This document shows, piece after piece, positions 17,165 to 26,354 of a DNA stretch of 64,000 nucleotides. The first letter of the stretch is position 1. Every line of letters starts with the position of its first letter. The position numbers were made by a program, and so were the translations under genes. The notes under the pieces were generated by a model, which did no database searches, was not told where the DNA came from, and was given only the letters and a program-made list of their open reading frames with translations. Source of the DNA: an uncultured Psychrobacter sp. (lineage in GTDB: Bacteria > Pseudomonadota > Gammaproteobacteria > Pseudomonadales > Moraxellaceae); assembly GCF_947488565.1 (NCBI RefSeq), contig NZ_CANKZC010000005.1, positions 124,001-188,000 on the forward strand, in the 5' to 3' direction.

Positions 17165-18707
17165 AACCCAACTCCTTTAAAAACCCTGCCATCTCAGTCT
17201 CTAAATTCTCTAACTCAGCTTTTAACTCAAGACGCTCAGACCGCACCGCATCCAAATCAATCTCTGCCTCTTCCTCAAAGGTATCGACATAACGCGGGAT
17301 GTTTAAGTTAAAGTCGTTATCGACGATTTCATCAAAGCTCGCTAGATACGCGTATTTATCGACGCTTTCTCGCGCTTTGTAGGTCTCAATGATTTCATTG
17401 ATATTCTCAGTCGTGAGCTGGTTTTGATTTTTACCGGATTTAAACTCGCGGCTTCCATCGATAAACAGTACTGAGTCATCAACCTTACCACTGACAGGAT
17501 CGGTTTTATTCTTTTTAAAGATAAGAATAGCCGCTGGAATACCCGTGCCAAAGAACAGCTTTTCAGGCAGACCAATCACCGTATCGAGCAGGTTTTCCTC
17601 AATCAGCTGCTGACGGATTTTACCTTCACTGGACGCACGGAACAGCACGCCATGCGGCACCACCACGCCCATGCGACCAGTACTAGGTTTCAGCGTTTCA
17701 ATCATATGACTGATAAATGCATAGTCGCCCTTGGTCTTGGGCGGTACGCCGCGATGGAAGCGACCATAGGGGTCTTGGCTGGCATCGCCATGACCCCATT
17801 TATCCAAGGAGAACGGCGGGTTGGCGGTCACCACATCGAACTGTAATAACTGACCGTCGCTATCCAATAACAGCGGATTACGAATGGTATCGCCCCACTC
17901 GATACGGTGGTTGTCCTCACCGTGGAGGAACATATTCATCTTGGCCAGTGCCCACGTCGAGCCGATGGCTTCTTGACCGTATAGCGCGTACTTTTTAGAA
18001 TTTGAGTTTTGCCGTACCATCGCCCCGCATTTGATGAGTAGCGACCCCGACCCACAGGCCGGATCACAGATTTCATCGCCCTCATTTGGCTCTAATATAG
18101 TCGCAAGCAGGCTTGATACCTCAGGCGGCGTATAGAACTCGCCCGCCGTCGCGCCACTACTGGCGGCGAAGTGCTTGATAAGGTACTCGTAAGCATTACC
18201 GATCACATCAAGGCTACCGACGCGCTCTACGCTTAGGTTTAAAATGTCTTTGCCAAAATCTTCTAATAAATGGCGCAGTAGCTCGTTTTTTTGCTTGTCT
18301 TGACCGAGTTTATCAGTGTTAAAGCTAATATCTTGAAAGACGTTTTTAAGCTTAGTACCGTTGGCTTCTTCGATCGCGTGTAGCGCTTCATCGATACGTT
18401 GACCATTACCCGGCTGATGACGCTGCTCATACAAGTCCCAAAAGCTTGCACCCTCAGGCAATACAAAACGCTGCTTGGCCATCATGGCGTGTATTAGCTC
18501 AGGATTATCGCCGAACTGCTCAACGAGTTTGTTGTATTCATCTTTATAAACATCGGATAAATACTTTAAAAACAGCATGGTTAAGATAAAGTCTTTATAG
18601 GTATCGGCGCTAATGACCCCGCGAAAGGTATCACAGGCGTTCCAGACGGCTTTATTGATATCGTCTTGATTGATTTGGCTAATATTATTGGAGGTGCTGG
18701 TGGGCAT
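17154..18707 (-). CDS. hsdM: Type I restriction-modification DNA methyltransferase subunit HsdM
   Basis: HsdM is the N6-adenine methyltransferase subunit. Visible marks: the N-terminal helical domain with VWNACDTFRGVISADTYKDF, the GEFYTPPEVSSLLA segment (residues 189-202), the SAM-binding DPACGSG at 215-221, and the catalytic NPPF at 296-299. The length, 517 residues, is typical. The ATG at 18707 has AAGGA 8-9 nt upstream and is the first gene of the leftward restriction operon. hsdS overlaps its 3' end. A promoter must lie in 18708-18862, shared with the divergent lipoprotein gene; I cannot assign -35 and -10 boxes with confidence. Confidence 0.97.
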   Translation of the reverse strand: MPTSTSNNISQINQDDINKAVWNACDTFRGVISADTYKDFILTMLFLKYLSDVYKDEYNKLVEQFGDNPELIHAMMAKQRFVLPEGASFWDLYEQRHQPGNGQRIDEALHAIEEANGTKLKNVFQDISFNTDKLGQDKQKNELLRHLLEDFGKDILNLSVERVGSLDVIGNAYEYLIKHFAASSGATAGEFYTPPEVSSLLATILEPNEGDEICDPACGSGSLLIKCGAMVRQNSNSKKYALYGQEAIGSTWALAKMNMFLHGEDNHRIEWGDTIRNPLLLDSDGQLLQFDVVTANPPFSLDKWGHGDASQDPYGRFHRGVPPKTKGDYAFISHMIETLKPSTGRMGVVVPHGVLFRASSEGKIRQQLIEENLLDTVIGLPEKLFFGTGIPAAILIFKKNKTDPVSGKVDDSVLFIDGSREFKSGKNQNQLTTENINEIIETYKARESVDKYAYLASFDEIVDNDFNLNIPRYVDTFEEEAEIDLDAVRSERLELKAELENLETEMAGFLKELGYGA

Positions 18708-18862
18708 TTATGATTCCTTAACGCGCTGGAAAATTGCTGGTTGTTATAGTGATGTAATGATAACAGGGTCTAAGAGGGCTGGCAGATGTCATTGGCTCAA
18801 AATTGGACTATAGTAAAGTAACTGTCGATAATACTTGCTTAAACACACTAAGGGATGAAACC

Positions 18863-19579
18863 ATGAAAACACTAGGATTATATATGATCGCAGGGCTAGG
18901 ACTAAGCGCTTGTGCTAGTGGCATCAGTGGTGGGACGACAGCTAATACCAACCCAAGCGACAACCCAAACAATATTGTGACTCAATACCCCGTTGAGACG
19001 GCCATGCTCAATATCTACACCAAACAACGTAGTGCAAGATTGGTTGGAACGGTAGACAACCAAAGCGTATCAGCGGATATAGAAGTCACGCCTAAAGGGC
19101 GCGTTCTATTCAATAACAAAGCGGTGCAAAGTGCCGAAATAAATACGATCAATAAAGTGAATGACCGGATTACTGCTCAGTCAGTCGCCATCAACTACTT
19201 TACCCTAAACCCGTTAGTATTTCATGGCTTTACAGATAGTACGGGCAAATACTCCCTATCCAATCAGACCACCACTATCCCAAAGATGGTGACAGTCGGC
19301 GATTCAAGCAAATTTATTACTGAAACCGTCTATGCCGATAGCAGTATGGGTAAAAAAACAGGTAAGTATGAGCAAGACTGGTCACTGACGCAAGAGACCA
19401 ATAATACAGCATGGCTGTGTATCACTACCTCAGAAAATCTATTGCTGACTACTAGCACTGAAGACGCAGCAGCAGAATGTTATAAAATCAATTCCCAAGG
19501 GGATATTTTAGCCAGCAAGGTGGTGCTAAATCAGCCGTCTGCAAATGCGACTAAGACGGTGACACTGGTTAGTCAGTAG
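18863..19579 (+). CDS. Putative lipoprotein of unknown function (238 aa)
   Basis: Not recognised beyond its export signal. The start at ATG 18863 has AAGGGA about 8 nt upstream and gives a typical lipoprotein signal: positively charged start, hydrophobic stretch, then lipobox L14-S15-A16-C17. An in-frame codon at 18803 would add 20 residues ahead of the signal and is rejected. After Cys17 comes a Gly/Thr/Asn-rich linker, then a soluble domain rich in Thr, Ser and Val with probable beta structure. Two further Cys residues (WLCITT and AECYK) may form a disulfide. It is monocistronic, divergent from hsdM. Confidence 0.75.
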   Translation: MKTLGLYMIAGLGLSACASGISGGTTANTNPSDNPNNIVTQYPVETAMLNIYTKQRSARLVGTVDNQSVSADIEVTPKGRVLFNNKAVQSAEINTINKVNDRITAQSVAINYFTLNPLVFHGFTDSTGKYSLSNQTTTIPKMVTVGDSSKFITETVYADSSMGKKTGKYEQDWSLTQETNNTAWLCITTSENLLLTTSTEDAAAECYKINSQGDILASKVVLNQPSANATKTVTLVSQ

Positions 19580-19629
19580 TTTAAATAAATACTGACGAGA
19601 AAAGTGAGCTGACCTCTACAAGATATCTT

Positions 19630-19665
19630 GTCTTTAAGTGATGTAGCGTCTTTAGGTGATGTAGC
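19630..19665. repeat. 18-bp tandem duplication
   Basis: Two adjacent copies of GTCTTTAAGTGATGTAGC, differing at one base, lie in the gap between the lipoprotein gene and the convergent thioesterase gene. No function is evident. Confidence 0.7.
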
Positions 19666-19727
19666 GAGCCAAAGGCACATGATCAGTAGAGCCCTATCTG
19701 TTACCTCGCGCAGCTCACAATCGTCCT

Positions 19728-20141
19728 TTAGTTGAGCTGCGGCGGTACAGAATATGTACCAACGACATGAGCCACCATGTCGCTTGAGCCTTCTGAATAC
19801 AAAGCGACCTCACCCACTATGAGTGTGCGCCCTACTTTTATCAGCGTACACTTAGCAATAATACGTGCTTGGGCGGAGGGTTTACGCAAAAAGTTGATGG
19901 TAAGGCTCGTCGTCACGGTCAACGGGACGATGCCTATTTTGCCCAGTATCGCCACATAGATGGCGACATCAGCGATACTCATTAATACTGGCCCAGAGAC
20001 CGTGCCACCTGGGCGCAGCTCGTCTATACCAATATCATGGGCTAAAGTCGCACCGCTATCATCTACAGCTTCGATGATACACTTGGTCTGAGGAAACTCC
20101 GATGTTATAAACGCGACGATTTCTTCTTTGGTTGCAGACAT
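19728..20141 (-). CDS. PaaI-type hotdog-fold thioesterase
   Basis: A 137-residue single hotdog domain of the PaaI/YdiI group, which hydrolyses acyl-CoA or aryl-CoA thioesters. Family marks are the LRPGGTVSGPVLMSIADVAIYVAIL helix region, LTVTTSLTINFLRKP and an ending strand with LIVGEVALYSEGSSDMVAHVVGTYSVP. The usual HGG before the helix is replaced here by PGGTVSG. The substrate cannot be deduced. AGGAAG lies 7 nt before the ATG. It is on the same strand as the upstream EamA transporter gene, 94 nt away, and might share its transcript. Confidence 0.85.
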   Translation of the reverse strand: MSATKEEIVAFITSEFPQTKCIIEAVDDSGATLAHDIGIDELRPGGTVSGPVLMSIADVAIYVAILGKIGIVPLTVTTSLTINFLRKPSAQARIIAKCTLIKVGRTLIVGEVALYSEGSSDMVAHVVGTYSVPPQLN

Positions 20142-20235
20142 ATATCTTCCTTGAGTTTGGTTGTTATTTCCTTGCCTGTTCTTTATTAAACAGTCCTTTT
20201 CTCAATCATCATAACAAATTTTTAAATCCACACCT

Positions 20236-21180
20236 TTAAATCTCCTCTATCGATACCTTTGCTATTTTTACGCCGCCCCAGGTGACAAGCGCGACGCCAA
20301 TACCAATTAAAGAGGCGCCCAATAGTAACCCTTCAGGCGGCGCTTCACCTTGCAAAAAGATAGCCACAGGGACACCAACGATCGCCCCTATTGCGCCTAA
20401 CAAGCTCAGTAAAACGGGTCCGCCTGTTTTTTGTAGTAAAAACAGTAGTAAAAATTGACCAGCAAAAATCAATGCCTGTATAGCGATTAACCAAAGCGAC
20501 TTAGACTCTGTCAGCGGCACCGCGATTGAAAAGCTGGGCAACATACTGACCATACCCAGCAGTATTGCAGCGGCAATCAGCATACCAGGAGCAAGCGAGC
20601 TAGGAGAGGCGTTATTTGGCCAGCGTAAAGTACGGTATAGATTGCCGATAGCGAGCAAAACAGGACCACAAAGTGCCAACAAAATCCAAAACACACTGGC
20701 ATCTGGGGTAGAGAACTTGCGTGCTGCCAGCACGCCCACACCCAAAAGAGCTGCCACAACACCAACCGCACGAAGCGCGTTAAAGCGCTCTATTCGCAGT
20801 ACTATGGCACCAAGATAAGTGAGAAGCGGCGGTAGAGCGATAATCAGGGCGACAAAACCTGCACCAACTTGCGGCACGGCTGAAAAAAATATGAGATTGG
20901 AACCTGCAACGCTCACCAGCGCTGCCACCAGATAATATTCAAAGCTGCGTTTGTTTAAAGGCGGTAACTCATCTCTTACCAAGGCAATGATGAATAAAAT
21001 AATTGCCGCCCCTGTGATCGACCAAAACAAAAAAGCCAACGGCGCCAGATTAAGCTCACCCGCGTATTTCGCTAGATTGGTAGACACCCCAATTAATACA
21101 CCGCCAGCCAACAGGCAGATCAAAGGAACAAACCAGTTAGGCTTGTGGTGCGATATTTTTGGTCGGCTCAATTGATTCAT
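20236..21180 (-). CDS. DMT-superfamily transporter (EamA family)
   Basis: A 314-residue inner-membrane protein with about ten hydrophobic segments arranged as two EamA repeats, the standard drug/metabolite transporter layout. The second repeat includes LLLFLLQKTGGPVLLSLLGAIGAIVGVPVAIFL and a late GEAPPEGLLLGASLIGIGVALV, where family members have the conserved GE of the ninth helix. The cargo is unknown. The ATG has AGGA 8-9 nt upstream. A second EamA gene of a different subfamily lies at 58331-59248. Confidence 0.88.
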   Translation of the reverse strand: MNQLSRPKISHHKPNWFVPLICLLAGGVLIGVSTNLAKYAGELNLAPLAFLFWSITGAAIILFIIALVRDELPPLNKRSFEYYLVAALVSVAGSNLIFFSAVPQVGAGFVALIIALPPLLTYLGAIVLRIERFNALRAVGVVAALLGVGVLAARKFSTPDASVFWILLALCGPVLLAIGNLYRTLRWPNNASPSSLAPGMLIAAAILLGMVSMLPSFSIAVPLTESKSLWLIAIQALIFAGQFLLLFLLQKTGGPVLLSLLGAIGAIVGVPVAIFLQGEAPPEGLLLGASLIGIGVALVTWGGVKIAKVSIEEI

Positions 21181-21483
21181 CGCTTATCCTAATCATCTAA
21201 AACACAGTTGGTTAATCAGAGTTCGTTATAACTTTACCTGAACCATGACCAAGTAAAAACCAATATCTTCAAGCGCTTACTTATCTATACCAACTGCTCT
21301 ATCTTCTTTAAAAATGAATCAAACAGATAAAGCTCATGGTCATATGACCTAACTATTATCCAATTGTATGATCGAGTCGTTTTTATAGTAATTTTTCAAT
21401 ACAAGCGTTACTACTGCTGATACAGAGGTTTAAAAGAGGCGGTTTATCTCTTGCGTTACTTTGAATAATCGTCACAAATATTG

Positions 21484-21513
21484 TTGACAATTGAATTATT
21501 GATAAACTATAGT
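21484..21513 (+). promoter_or_regulatory. Sigma-70-type promoter for the small protein at 21582
   Basis: A perfect -35 box TTGACA (21484-21489) and a -10 box TATAGT (21508-21513) are 18 nt apart. Transcription would start near 21520, just before a strong hairpin. Confidence 0.7.
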
Positions 21514-21528
21514 TTGCATTTTTGACAT

Positions 21529-21564
21529 TATCGTGTATATTCGTCTTTATGAATATACACGATA
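21529..21564 (+). promoter_or_regulatory. Perfect 14-bp inverted repeat in the 5' leader
   Basis: Arms TATCGTGTATATTC (21529-21542) and GAATATACACGATA (21551-21564) flank an 8-nt spacer and are followed within 4 nt by the AAGGA ribosome site. Placed just after the predicted transcription start, it may be a stabilising or translation-controlling RNA hairpin, or a repressor operator in DNA. Confidence 0.75.
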
Positions 21565-21581
21565 AAAAAGGATGTATGGCA

Positions 21582-21791
21582 ATGGAAAAAAAGGTACATG
21601 ACATCTCACTTACTGATCATGAAATATCTTTGATACATACTTCATTAAGTAATCTTCAACGAGATTTGATAAACCGCTTTAAGTCTCTTAAAGAAGTGAC
21701 AGAAGACGGAGAAGAGGTTTGGATTGGTGATTATGACAGAATGCAGCTAGATGTCATCGATATGTTACAGAAAAAACTCTCAGAGATTTAA
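21582..21791 (+). CDS. Small protein of unknown function (69 aa)
   Basis: Not recognised. The product is a short, charged, mostly helical protein: residues ISLTDHEISLIHTSLSNLQR form one amphipathic helix and YDRMQLDVIDMLQKKLSEI another, with an acidic turn between. No signal peptide or membrane segment. I chose ATG 21582 because AAGGA lies 9 nt upstream; ATG 21576 is possible with short spacing. It has its own well-formed promoter and leader hairpin, which supports a real gene. Its neighbours are two unrelated small genes on the opposite strand. Confidence 0.7.
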   Translation: MEKKVHDISLTDHEISLIHTSLSNLQRDLINRFKSLKEVTEDGEEVWIGDYDRMQLDVIDMLQKKLSEI

Positions 21792-21884
21792 AGTAACTCT
21801 AAATACCACTATATCGCTGTAGCCTTGCTTTAAAAAACCTTATCAACCATCACTCCTTGATTGGTCAATAAAGATATAAGAGGC

Positions 21885-22130
21885 CTAAAACCCTGCCTCT
21901 TCTTGTGTTAGTGGACTGATCTTAATAGGTACTGCAAATAACCATGCCATACCCGCTGTACAATAAAAACCATTATCATCAAAAGAAACAATGCGAGCAG
22001 TAAAGTCATTATCGACTTGGTCCGACATGGCCTCTTCGTCACTGTTATCACTTACTGCGCACCATATCTGCGTGTCACCACGGCTCAACATTGCCCGTGT
22101 CAGTTCACTACCCATCAATTCTTGATACAT
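21885..22130 (-). CDS. Small protein, paralogue pair member 1 (81 aa)
   Basis: Not recognised as a named family. It is clearly related to the 83-aa product at 22389-22640: both share a G-S-x-L-x-R-A-M-L-x-R-G-D-x-Q-I-W-C-A-V-S core near residues 7-28, a DSDE-like acidic turn, a D-x-x-F-x-C block, a G-x-x-W-x-x-A-V-P segment and an E-x-G-F end. Soluble, acidic, no export signal. A strong GGAGG lies before the ATG. The two copies run in the same direction, 258 nt apart, and probably arose by tandem duplication. Confidence 0.75.
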   Translation of the reverse strand: MYQELMGSELTRAMLSRGDTQIWCAVSDNSDEEAMSDQVDNDFTARIVSFDDNGFYCTAGMAWLFAVPIKISPLTQEEAGF

Positions 22131-22388
22131 TCTAACTCCTCCTAAATTAATTTATTATTATCAAACCTTAAAAAACCTTGTAGTTTAATATTTTTATAAA
22201 CAAGGAAATTTAAGCACATCTAAAAACACCTTATCCTGAGATTTTTGACAAAACAGGGTTGTAGATGTATGGAGGGTGAATGTTATAAGTAATTGTTTTT
22301 TTTATCTATTTATAATTGTATAAAAGGTCTTTTCTATGGTCTGAACGGTTGTTCGCTAAAGCAGTTGAGTAACTTAAAGAAGTATGTC

Positions 22389-22640
22389 TCAAAATCCTAT
22401 TTCGTTTTGACTTAGCTCAACTCTACGAACAGGCACCGCATGCATCCATGATTCTCCTTTGCTACAAATAAAGCGATCGTCTTTATAAGTAACGATAGGA
22501 TAGATGCCGCTATAGTCATCTTTATGAATAGCAGTCAAAGCTTGTTCATCACTATCGTTACTGACTGCACACCATATCTGCTTATCACCGCGACGCAACA
22601 TTGCACGGGCCAAATCACTACCTATCAGATTATTATTCAT
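22389..22640 (-). CDS. Small protein, paralogue pair member 2 (83 aa)
   Basis: Paralogue of the 81-aa gene downstream. Compared with it, the central region is longer (TAIHKDDYSGIYPIVTYKDDRF) and the C-terminal part is more basic (VPVRRVELSQ). The conserved Cys in IWCAVS and the Cys in RFICSKGE are kept in both copies. Start ATG has AAGGAG 7 nt upstream. Function unknown; the conserved Trp/Cys pattern suggests a small folded domain. Confidence 0.75.
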   Translation of the reverse strand: MNNNLIGSDLARAMLRRGDKQIWCAVSNDSDEQALTAIHKDDYSGIYPIVTYKDDRFICSKGESWMHAVPVRRVELSQNEIGF

Positions 22641-22903
22641 CTATATCTCCTTATTAGTAGACAATCGTCGTTATCTTTGAGCATACGCTTTATAGTGCCG
22701 ATTTATGTTTATAGAATGTTCATTTTTGTGTTTTAATTTTTCAACTATTTGTATACTATCTGTACAAAAACAAGTAAATAACCAAAAATTATAGTCATGT
22801 AAAAATAGCTACGTAAAAAAAGTTACCGCTAATAGATAAATAGGACATATCGATAGCGGACTTAACTTATATTTGCCTTATCCATTGATATTATCTGCGC
22901 ATG

Positions 22904-24442
22904 TTATTTACGTATAAACCCATCCTTGACGTTAACCTGCTCTTTCGAGTGACGCTCTTCCCAATACAGAGCATTTTTGATACCTAGTTTGTGAGGATCA
23001 AACGTATAGCGAGTTACCCCTGCTTTGCGCTGGGTCTCATAGTCTTTAAGCGCCTTAAACGCAGGACGTGCTATAAAAAAGATCAATAAAATACCAACGA
23101 TATTCAACCATGCAATCAGACCAACACCGATATCACCAACCGCCCAAATATAGCCGGCCGAATTAAGCCCACCATAAGCAATCATCGACATCGTCAATAC
23201 TTTAACCAAAAACAACGCCATTCTATTGACCCTAGGACTAATAGAGCGCGTCAAGTAGGCGACATTCACTTCAGCAATATAATAATTGGCTAGGATAGTA
23301 GTAAAGGCAAAAAAGAACACGGCGACAGCAATAAACGTATTGCCAAATGCCCCATAAACTGACTCCATCGCCAGCTGCGTAAAGGCAGGAGAGTTGATTT
23401 CAGTGCCCGCCATGACGTTTTGTACAAGGTATTGACCCTCAGGCAACGTTCCTTGAATATTATACGTCCCCATTGTCAAAATCATAAAGGCAGTTGCAGA
23501 GCAAACCAACAAGGTATCGATATAGACAGAAAATGATTGTACCAATCCTTGCTGTGCTGGATGATCGACTTCAGCAGCAGCAGCAGCATGAGGGGTCGTA
23601 CCTTGCCCAGCTTCACTTGAGTAAACGCCGCGTTTGACACCCCAGCCGATAGCAGCGCCCAATCCTGCCTGCGCGGTAAAGGCGTCACTAACGATAAGCC
23701 CAAATACTTGCGGGATCAGCTCAAAATTGATAAGCATGATTATCAAAGCTAAGACAATATAACCGGTTGCCATAAACGGTACGACAATCTCGGTAAACGT
23801 TGCAATACGCTTGATACCACCAAAGATGATAATCCCAAAAACAACGAGAATAAGCGCTATCGCCCCAAGTCTCATACTACTGACGTCTGTGCCTAAGATA
23901 TTTAGCGTAGCCCCCTCACCCATCACCTGTGTGACCGCATTGACCACGCCATTTGTTTGAATGCCAGGCAAAAATATACTTAAAGCGGTAATAGCAGCAA
24001 TTGCAAAAACGATACCATACCAGCGTTGTCCCAGCGCCTTTTCAAAATAATAAGCAGGACCACCGCGATACTCTCCAGTCGTCGCATCTTTTTCTTTATA
24101 TATCTGCGCTAGTGTCGCCTCGATATAAGCCGTAGTCGCCCCTAAAAACCCAACTACCCACATCCAAAATACAGCGCCTGGTCCACCAAAGCCGATAGCT
24201 GCAGCCACGCCTGCTATGTTGCCCATTCCCACACGTCCTGCTAACGATAGGGTCAAGGCCTGAAAGGAAGAGATACCATTGCGACTTGCTTTGCTTTTGA
24301 ATATCAGACGTATCATTTCTCCAAAGAGACGTACTTGTGCAAACCGTGTCACTACCGAGAAGAAGAGACCGGCTCCTAAACACAAGTAAATTAACGCTGA
24401 GCTCCAAATGATGCCGTTTATTGTATTGACGAAATCTTCCAT
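22904..24442 (-). CDS. Alanine/glycine:cation symporter (AGCS family)
   Basis: A 512-residue inner-membrane carrier expected to import alanine or glycine with sodium. Family signatures visible are GRVGMGNIAGVAAAIGFGGPGAVFWMW near residues 69-96, TTGEYRGGPAYYFEKALG, and WGVKRGVYSSEAGQGTTPHAAAAAEVDHPAQQGLVQ near residues 270-306. About eleven membrane segments can be counted. The C-terminus is a short charged cytosolic tail. AGGAACAG precedes the ATG. I looked for a glycine riboswitch in the 430 nt upstream and did not find a convincing one. Confidence 0.94.
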   Translation of the reverse strand: MEDFVNTINGIIWSSALIYLCLGAGLFFSVVTRFAQVRLFGEMIRLIFKSKASRNGISSFQALTLSLAGRVGMGNIAGVAAAIGFGGPGAVFWMWVVGFLGATTAYIEATLAQIYKEKDATTGEYRGGPAYYFEKALGQRWYGIVFAIAAITALSIFLPGIQTNGVVNAVTQVMGEGATLNILGTDVSSMRLGAIALILVVFGIIIFGGIKRIATFTEIVVPFMATGYIVLALIIMLINFELIPQVFGLIVSDAFTAQAGLGAAIGWGVKRGVYSSEAGQGTTPHAAAAAEVDHPAQQGLVQSFSVYIDTLLVCSATAFMILTMGTYNIQGTLPEGQYLVQNVMAGTEINSPAFTQLAMESVYGAFGNTFIAVAVFFFAFTTILANYYIAEVNVAYLTRSISPRVNRMALFLVKVLTMSMIAYGGLNSAGYIWAVGDIGVGLIAWLNIVGILLIFFIARPAFKALKDYETQRKAGVTRYTFDPHKLGIKNALYWEERHSKEQVNVKDGFIRK

Positions 24443-24879
24443 GTATCTGTTCCTAATACTGCTTTGCTTAACAGTGTTGGTTTTAACATTACTATCAGGA
24501 CAAAGATTAACCGCCTCTTTATCACTAAAATGAACGATGATTATTGTTTTAACGGCTTAGTGCGCTATAAATACCGCTGGTATCCAGATGAAAATAACAG
24601 CGTATAATTGAGTCACTGCAATTTGGCATAATTTTTAAAATATTACTAGACAGTTTTTTCATCGGTTTTGTTTGGATTAGCATATATTTGAGTGTGATGT
24701 CATAAAAATGTGCATGACGATAGTATGCTTTACCATTAAAATACTCCATTCGCTACTGTCTAACACAACAAGCCTACTGCCTTAACCGTTTGCTAACCAC
24801 ACCAATATTTAGAGTAAGTTATACTAAGCACCTCACTCAACTCGACAACGCATTCAGAAAAACAACAACGGATCGCCCT
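24443..24879. other. Intergenic gap between divergent symporter and cardiolipin synthase genes
   Basis: AT-rich, with no supportable gene, repeat or riboswitch. A minus-strand 66-codon frame inside it has no ribosome site or recognisable content. It must hold the promoters of both flanking genes. Confidence 0.5.
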
Positions 24880-26343
24880 ATGATATTGGATATCTTACTC
24901 GTTATTCATTTTATACTACTGCTAATCATCTCTTTACGAGTACTTTCGCGTCCTGAATTAACCTCATCAGCCAGACTGGCTTGGTTGGTTGTCTTATTTG
25001 TACTGCCCTATATCGGGGTAGCTGTCTACTGGATGTTCGGTGAGGTTCACTTAGGCAATGGCTTTGCACAGCGCTATGAGAAAACCATCAAAGAAATACA
25101 TCACAACAATCCTGAAGTACTCGGTAGTGAGGCGGCGCTCATAGAAGGCGTCAAACCAGAGTACCGAGCTGCCTTTGCCTATTCAGCCAATATAACTGGC
25201 TTTCATACCACCTTAGGCAATCGCGCTGAGCTGATGAAGAATGCAGCCGATACACGTCAGCGTATGATTGCAGATTTTGATGCAGCAACCGATCATATTC
25301 ATGTCCTGTATTATATTTGGCTCATTGACGGAATGGGAATGGATACCGCCCAAGCACTGATACGTGCTGCTAAACGAGGGGTTACTTGCCGGGCAATGGT
25401 CGATGGAATGGGTTCACGCAAAATGGTTGGCTCCAAAATATGGCAAGAAATGAAGGACGCTGGCGTACAAATCAGCGTTGCTTTGCCAATTAGCAATCCA
25501 ATAAAGGTGCTACTATTTAGCCGTATTGATTTGCGCAATCACCGCAAAATCACCGTCATCGATGGTCAGATCGGCTACTCAGGAAGTCGCAACTGTGCAG
25601 ATCCTGAGTTTCGAGTAAAGCCAAAATTTGCGCCGTGGGTGGATATTATGCTGCGGGTTGAAGGGCCAGTGGTTGCACAAAATCAAATGCTTTTCGCCAG
25701 TGATTGGTTGATTGAAAATCCAGAGACACCTTTGGATAGCTTTCCTTATTACACCAGCCATGCTGCTGATACTCAAGCCCATATAAAACAAGAAGGTTTT
25801 GCCGCCCAAGTCTTTGCAGATGGTCCCACTCAGCGTCATGGATCAACGCCGCAGTTTTTGGGCGCTCTTATTAGCCAAGCTCAGCATACCTTGATCATCT
25901 CAACCCCTTATTTTGTCCCCGATTATTCGCTGGTCAGTATCTTATGCGCGACGGCCTCTCGCGGGGTAGACGTCACGATGATTTTCCCAAAACACAATGA
26001 TTCATTGGTAGTAGCAGCGACCAGTCGCAGTTATTATTGGCAATTACTACAGGCAGGGGTAAAAATCTATGAATATAAGCCAGGTTTGCTCCACGCTAAG
26101 ACATTGACCGTTGATGGTGAAATCAGCTTAATTGGTTCGACCAACTTAGACTTGCGTAGCTTTGATCTAAATTATGAAAACAACATTGTATTTAGTAATA
26201 AAGCGCTGACTGCAGGTATTATCGAGCGCCAATACCAGTATATCACTGACTCGGATAAAGTAACGCTAGCACAAGTCAATGACTGGCCGCTACCTTATCG
26301 AATTTGGAATAATATCGTCGCCACCATGGGACCTATATTATAA
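24880..26343 (+). CDS. cls: Cardiolipin synthase (phospholipase D family)
   Basis: Makes cardiolipin from two phosphatidylglycerols at the inner membrane. Two N-terminal membrane segments (MILDILLVIHFILLLIISLRV and ARLAWLVVLFVLPYIGVAVYWM) precede two phospholipase D domains. The HKD motifs are in NHRKITVIDGQIGYSGSRN and LLHAKTLTVDGEISLIGSTN. At 487 residues it is the usual length for ClsA-type enzymes. I set the start at ATG 24880, which begins exactly at the first membrane helix; an upstream in-frame TTG at 24790 would add an unlikely 30-residue leader. It converges on rlmA with only 11 nt between stops. Confidence 0.93.
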   Translation: MILDILLVIHFILLLIISLRVLSRPELTSSARLAWLVVLFVLPYIGVAVYWMFGEVHLGNGFAQRYEKTIKEIHHNNPEVLGSEAALIEGVKPEYRAAFAYSANITGFHTTLGNRAELMKNAADTRQRMIADFDAATDHIHVLYYIWLIDGMGMDTAQALIRAAKRGVTCRAMVDGMGSRKMVGSKIWQEMKDAGVQISVALPISNPIKVLLFSRIDLRNHRKITVIDGQIGYSGSRNCADPEFRVKPKFAPWVDIMLRVEGPVVAQNQMLFASDWLIENPETPLDSFPYYTSHAADTQAHIKQEGFAAQVFADGPTQRHGSTPQFLGALISQAQHTLIISTPYFVPDYSLVSILCATASRGVDVTMIFPKHNDSLVVAATSRSYYWQLLQAGVKIYEYKPGLLHAKTLTVDGEISLIGSTNLDLRSFDLNYENNIVFSNKALTAGIIERQYQYITDSDKVTLAQVNDWPLPYRIWNNIVATMGPIL

Positions 26344-26354
26344 AGCGACTAATC

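Noticed and set aside
21383..21604. 73-codon minus-strand frame opposite the 69-aa gene
   Set aside because: Runs through the promoter and hairpin of the better supported plus-strand gene.
24549..24749. 66-codon minus-strand frame upstream of the AGCS gene
   Set aside because: No ribosome site and no protein-like features; lies in a promoter region.
24443..24879. Glycine riboswitch before the AGCS symporter
   Set aside because: Such switches occur before this family, but I could not find the conserved paired aptamer pattern here.
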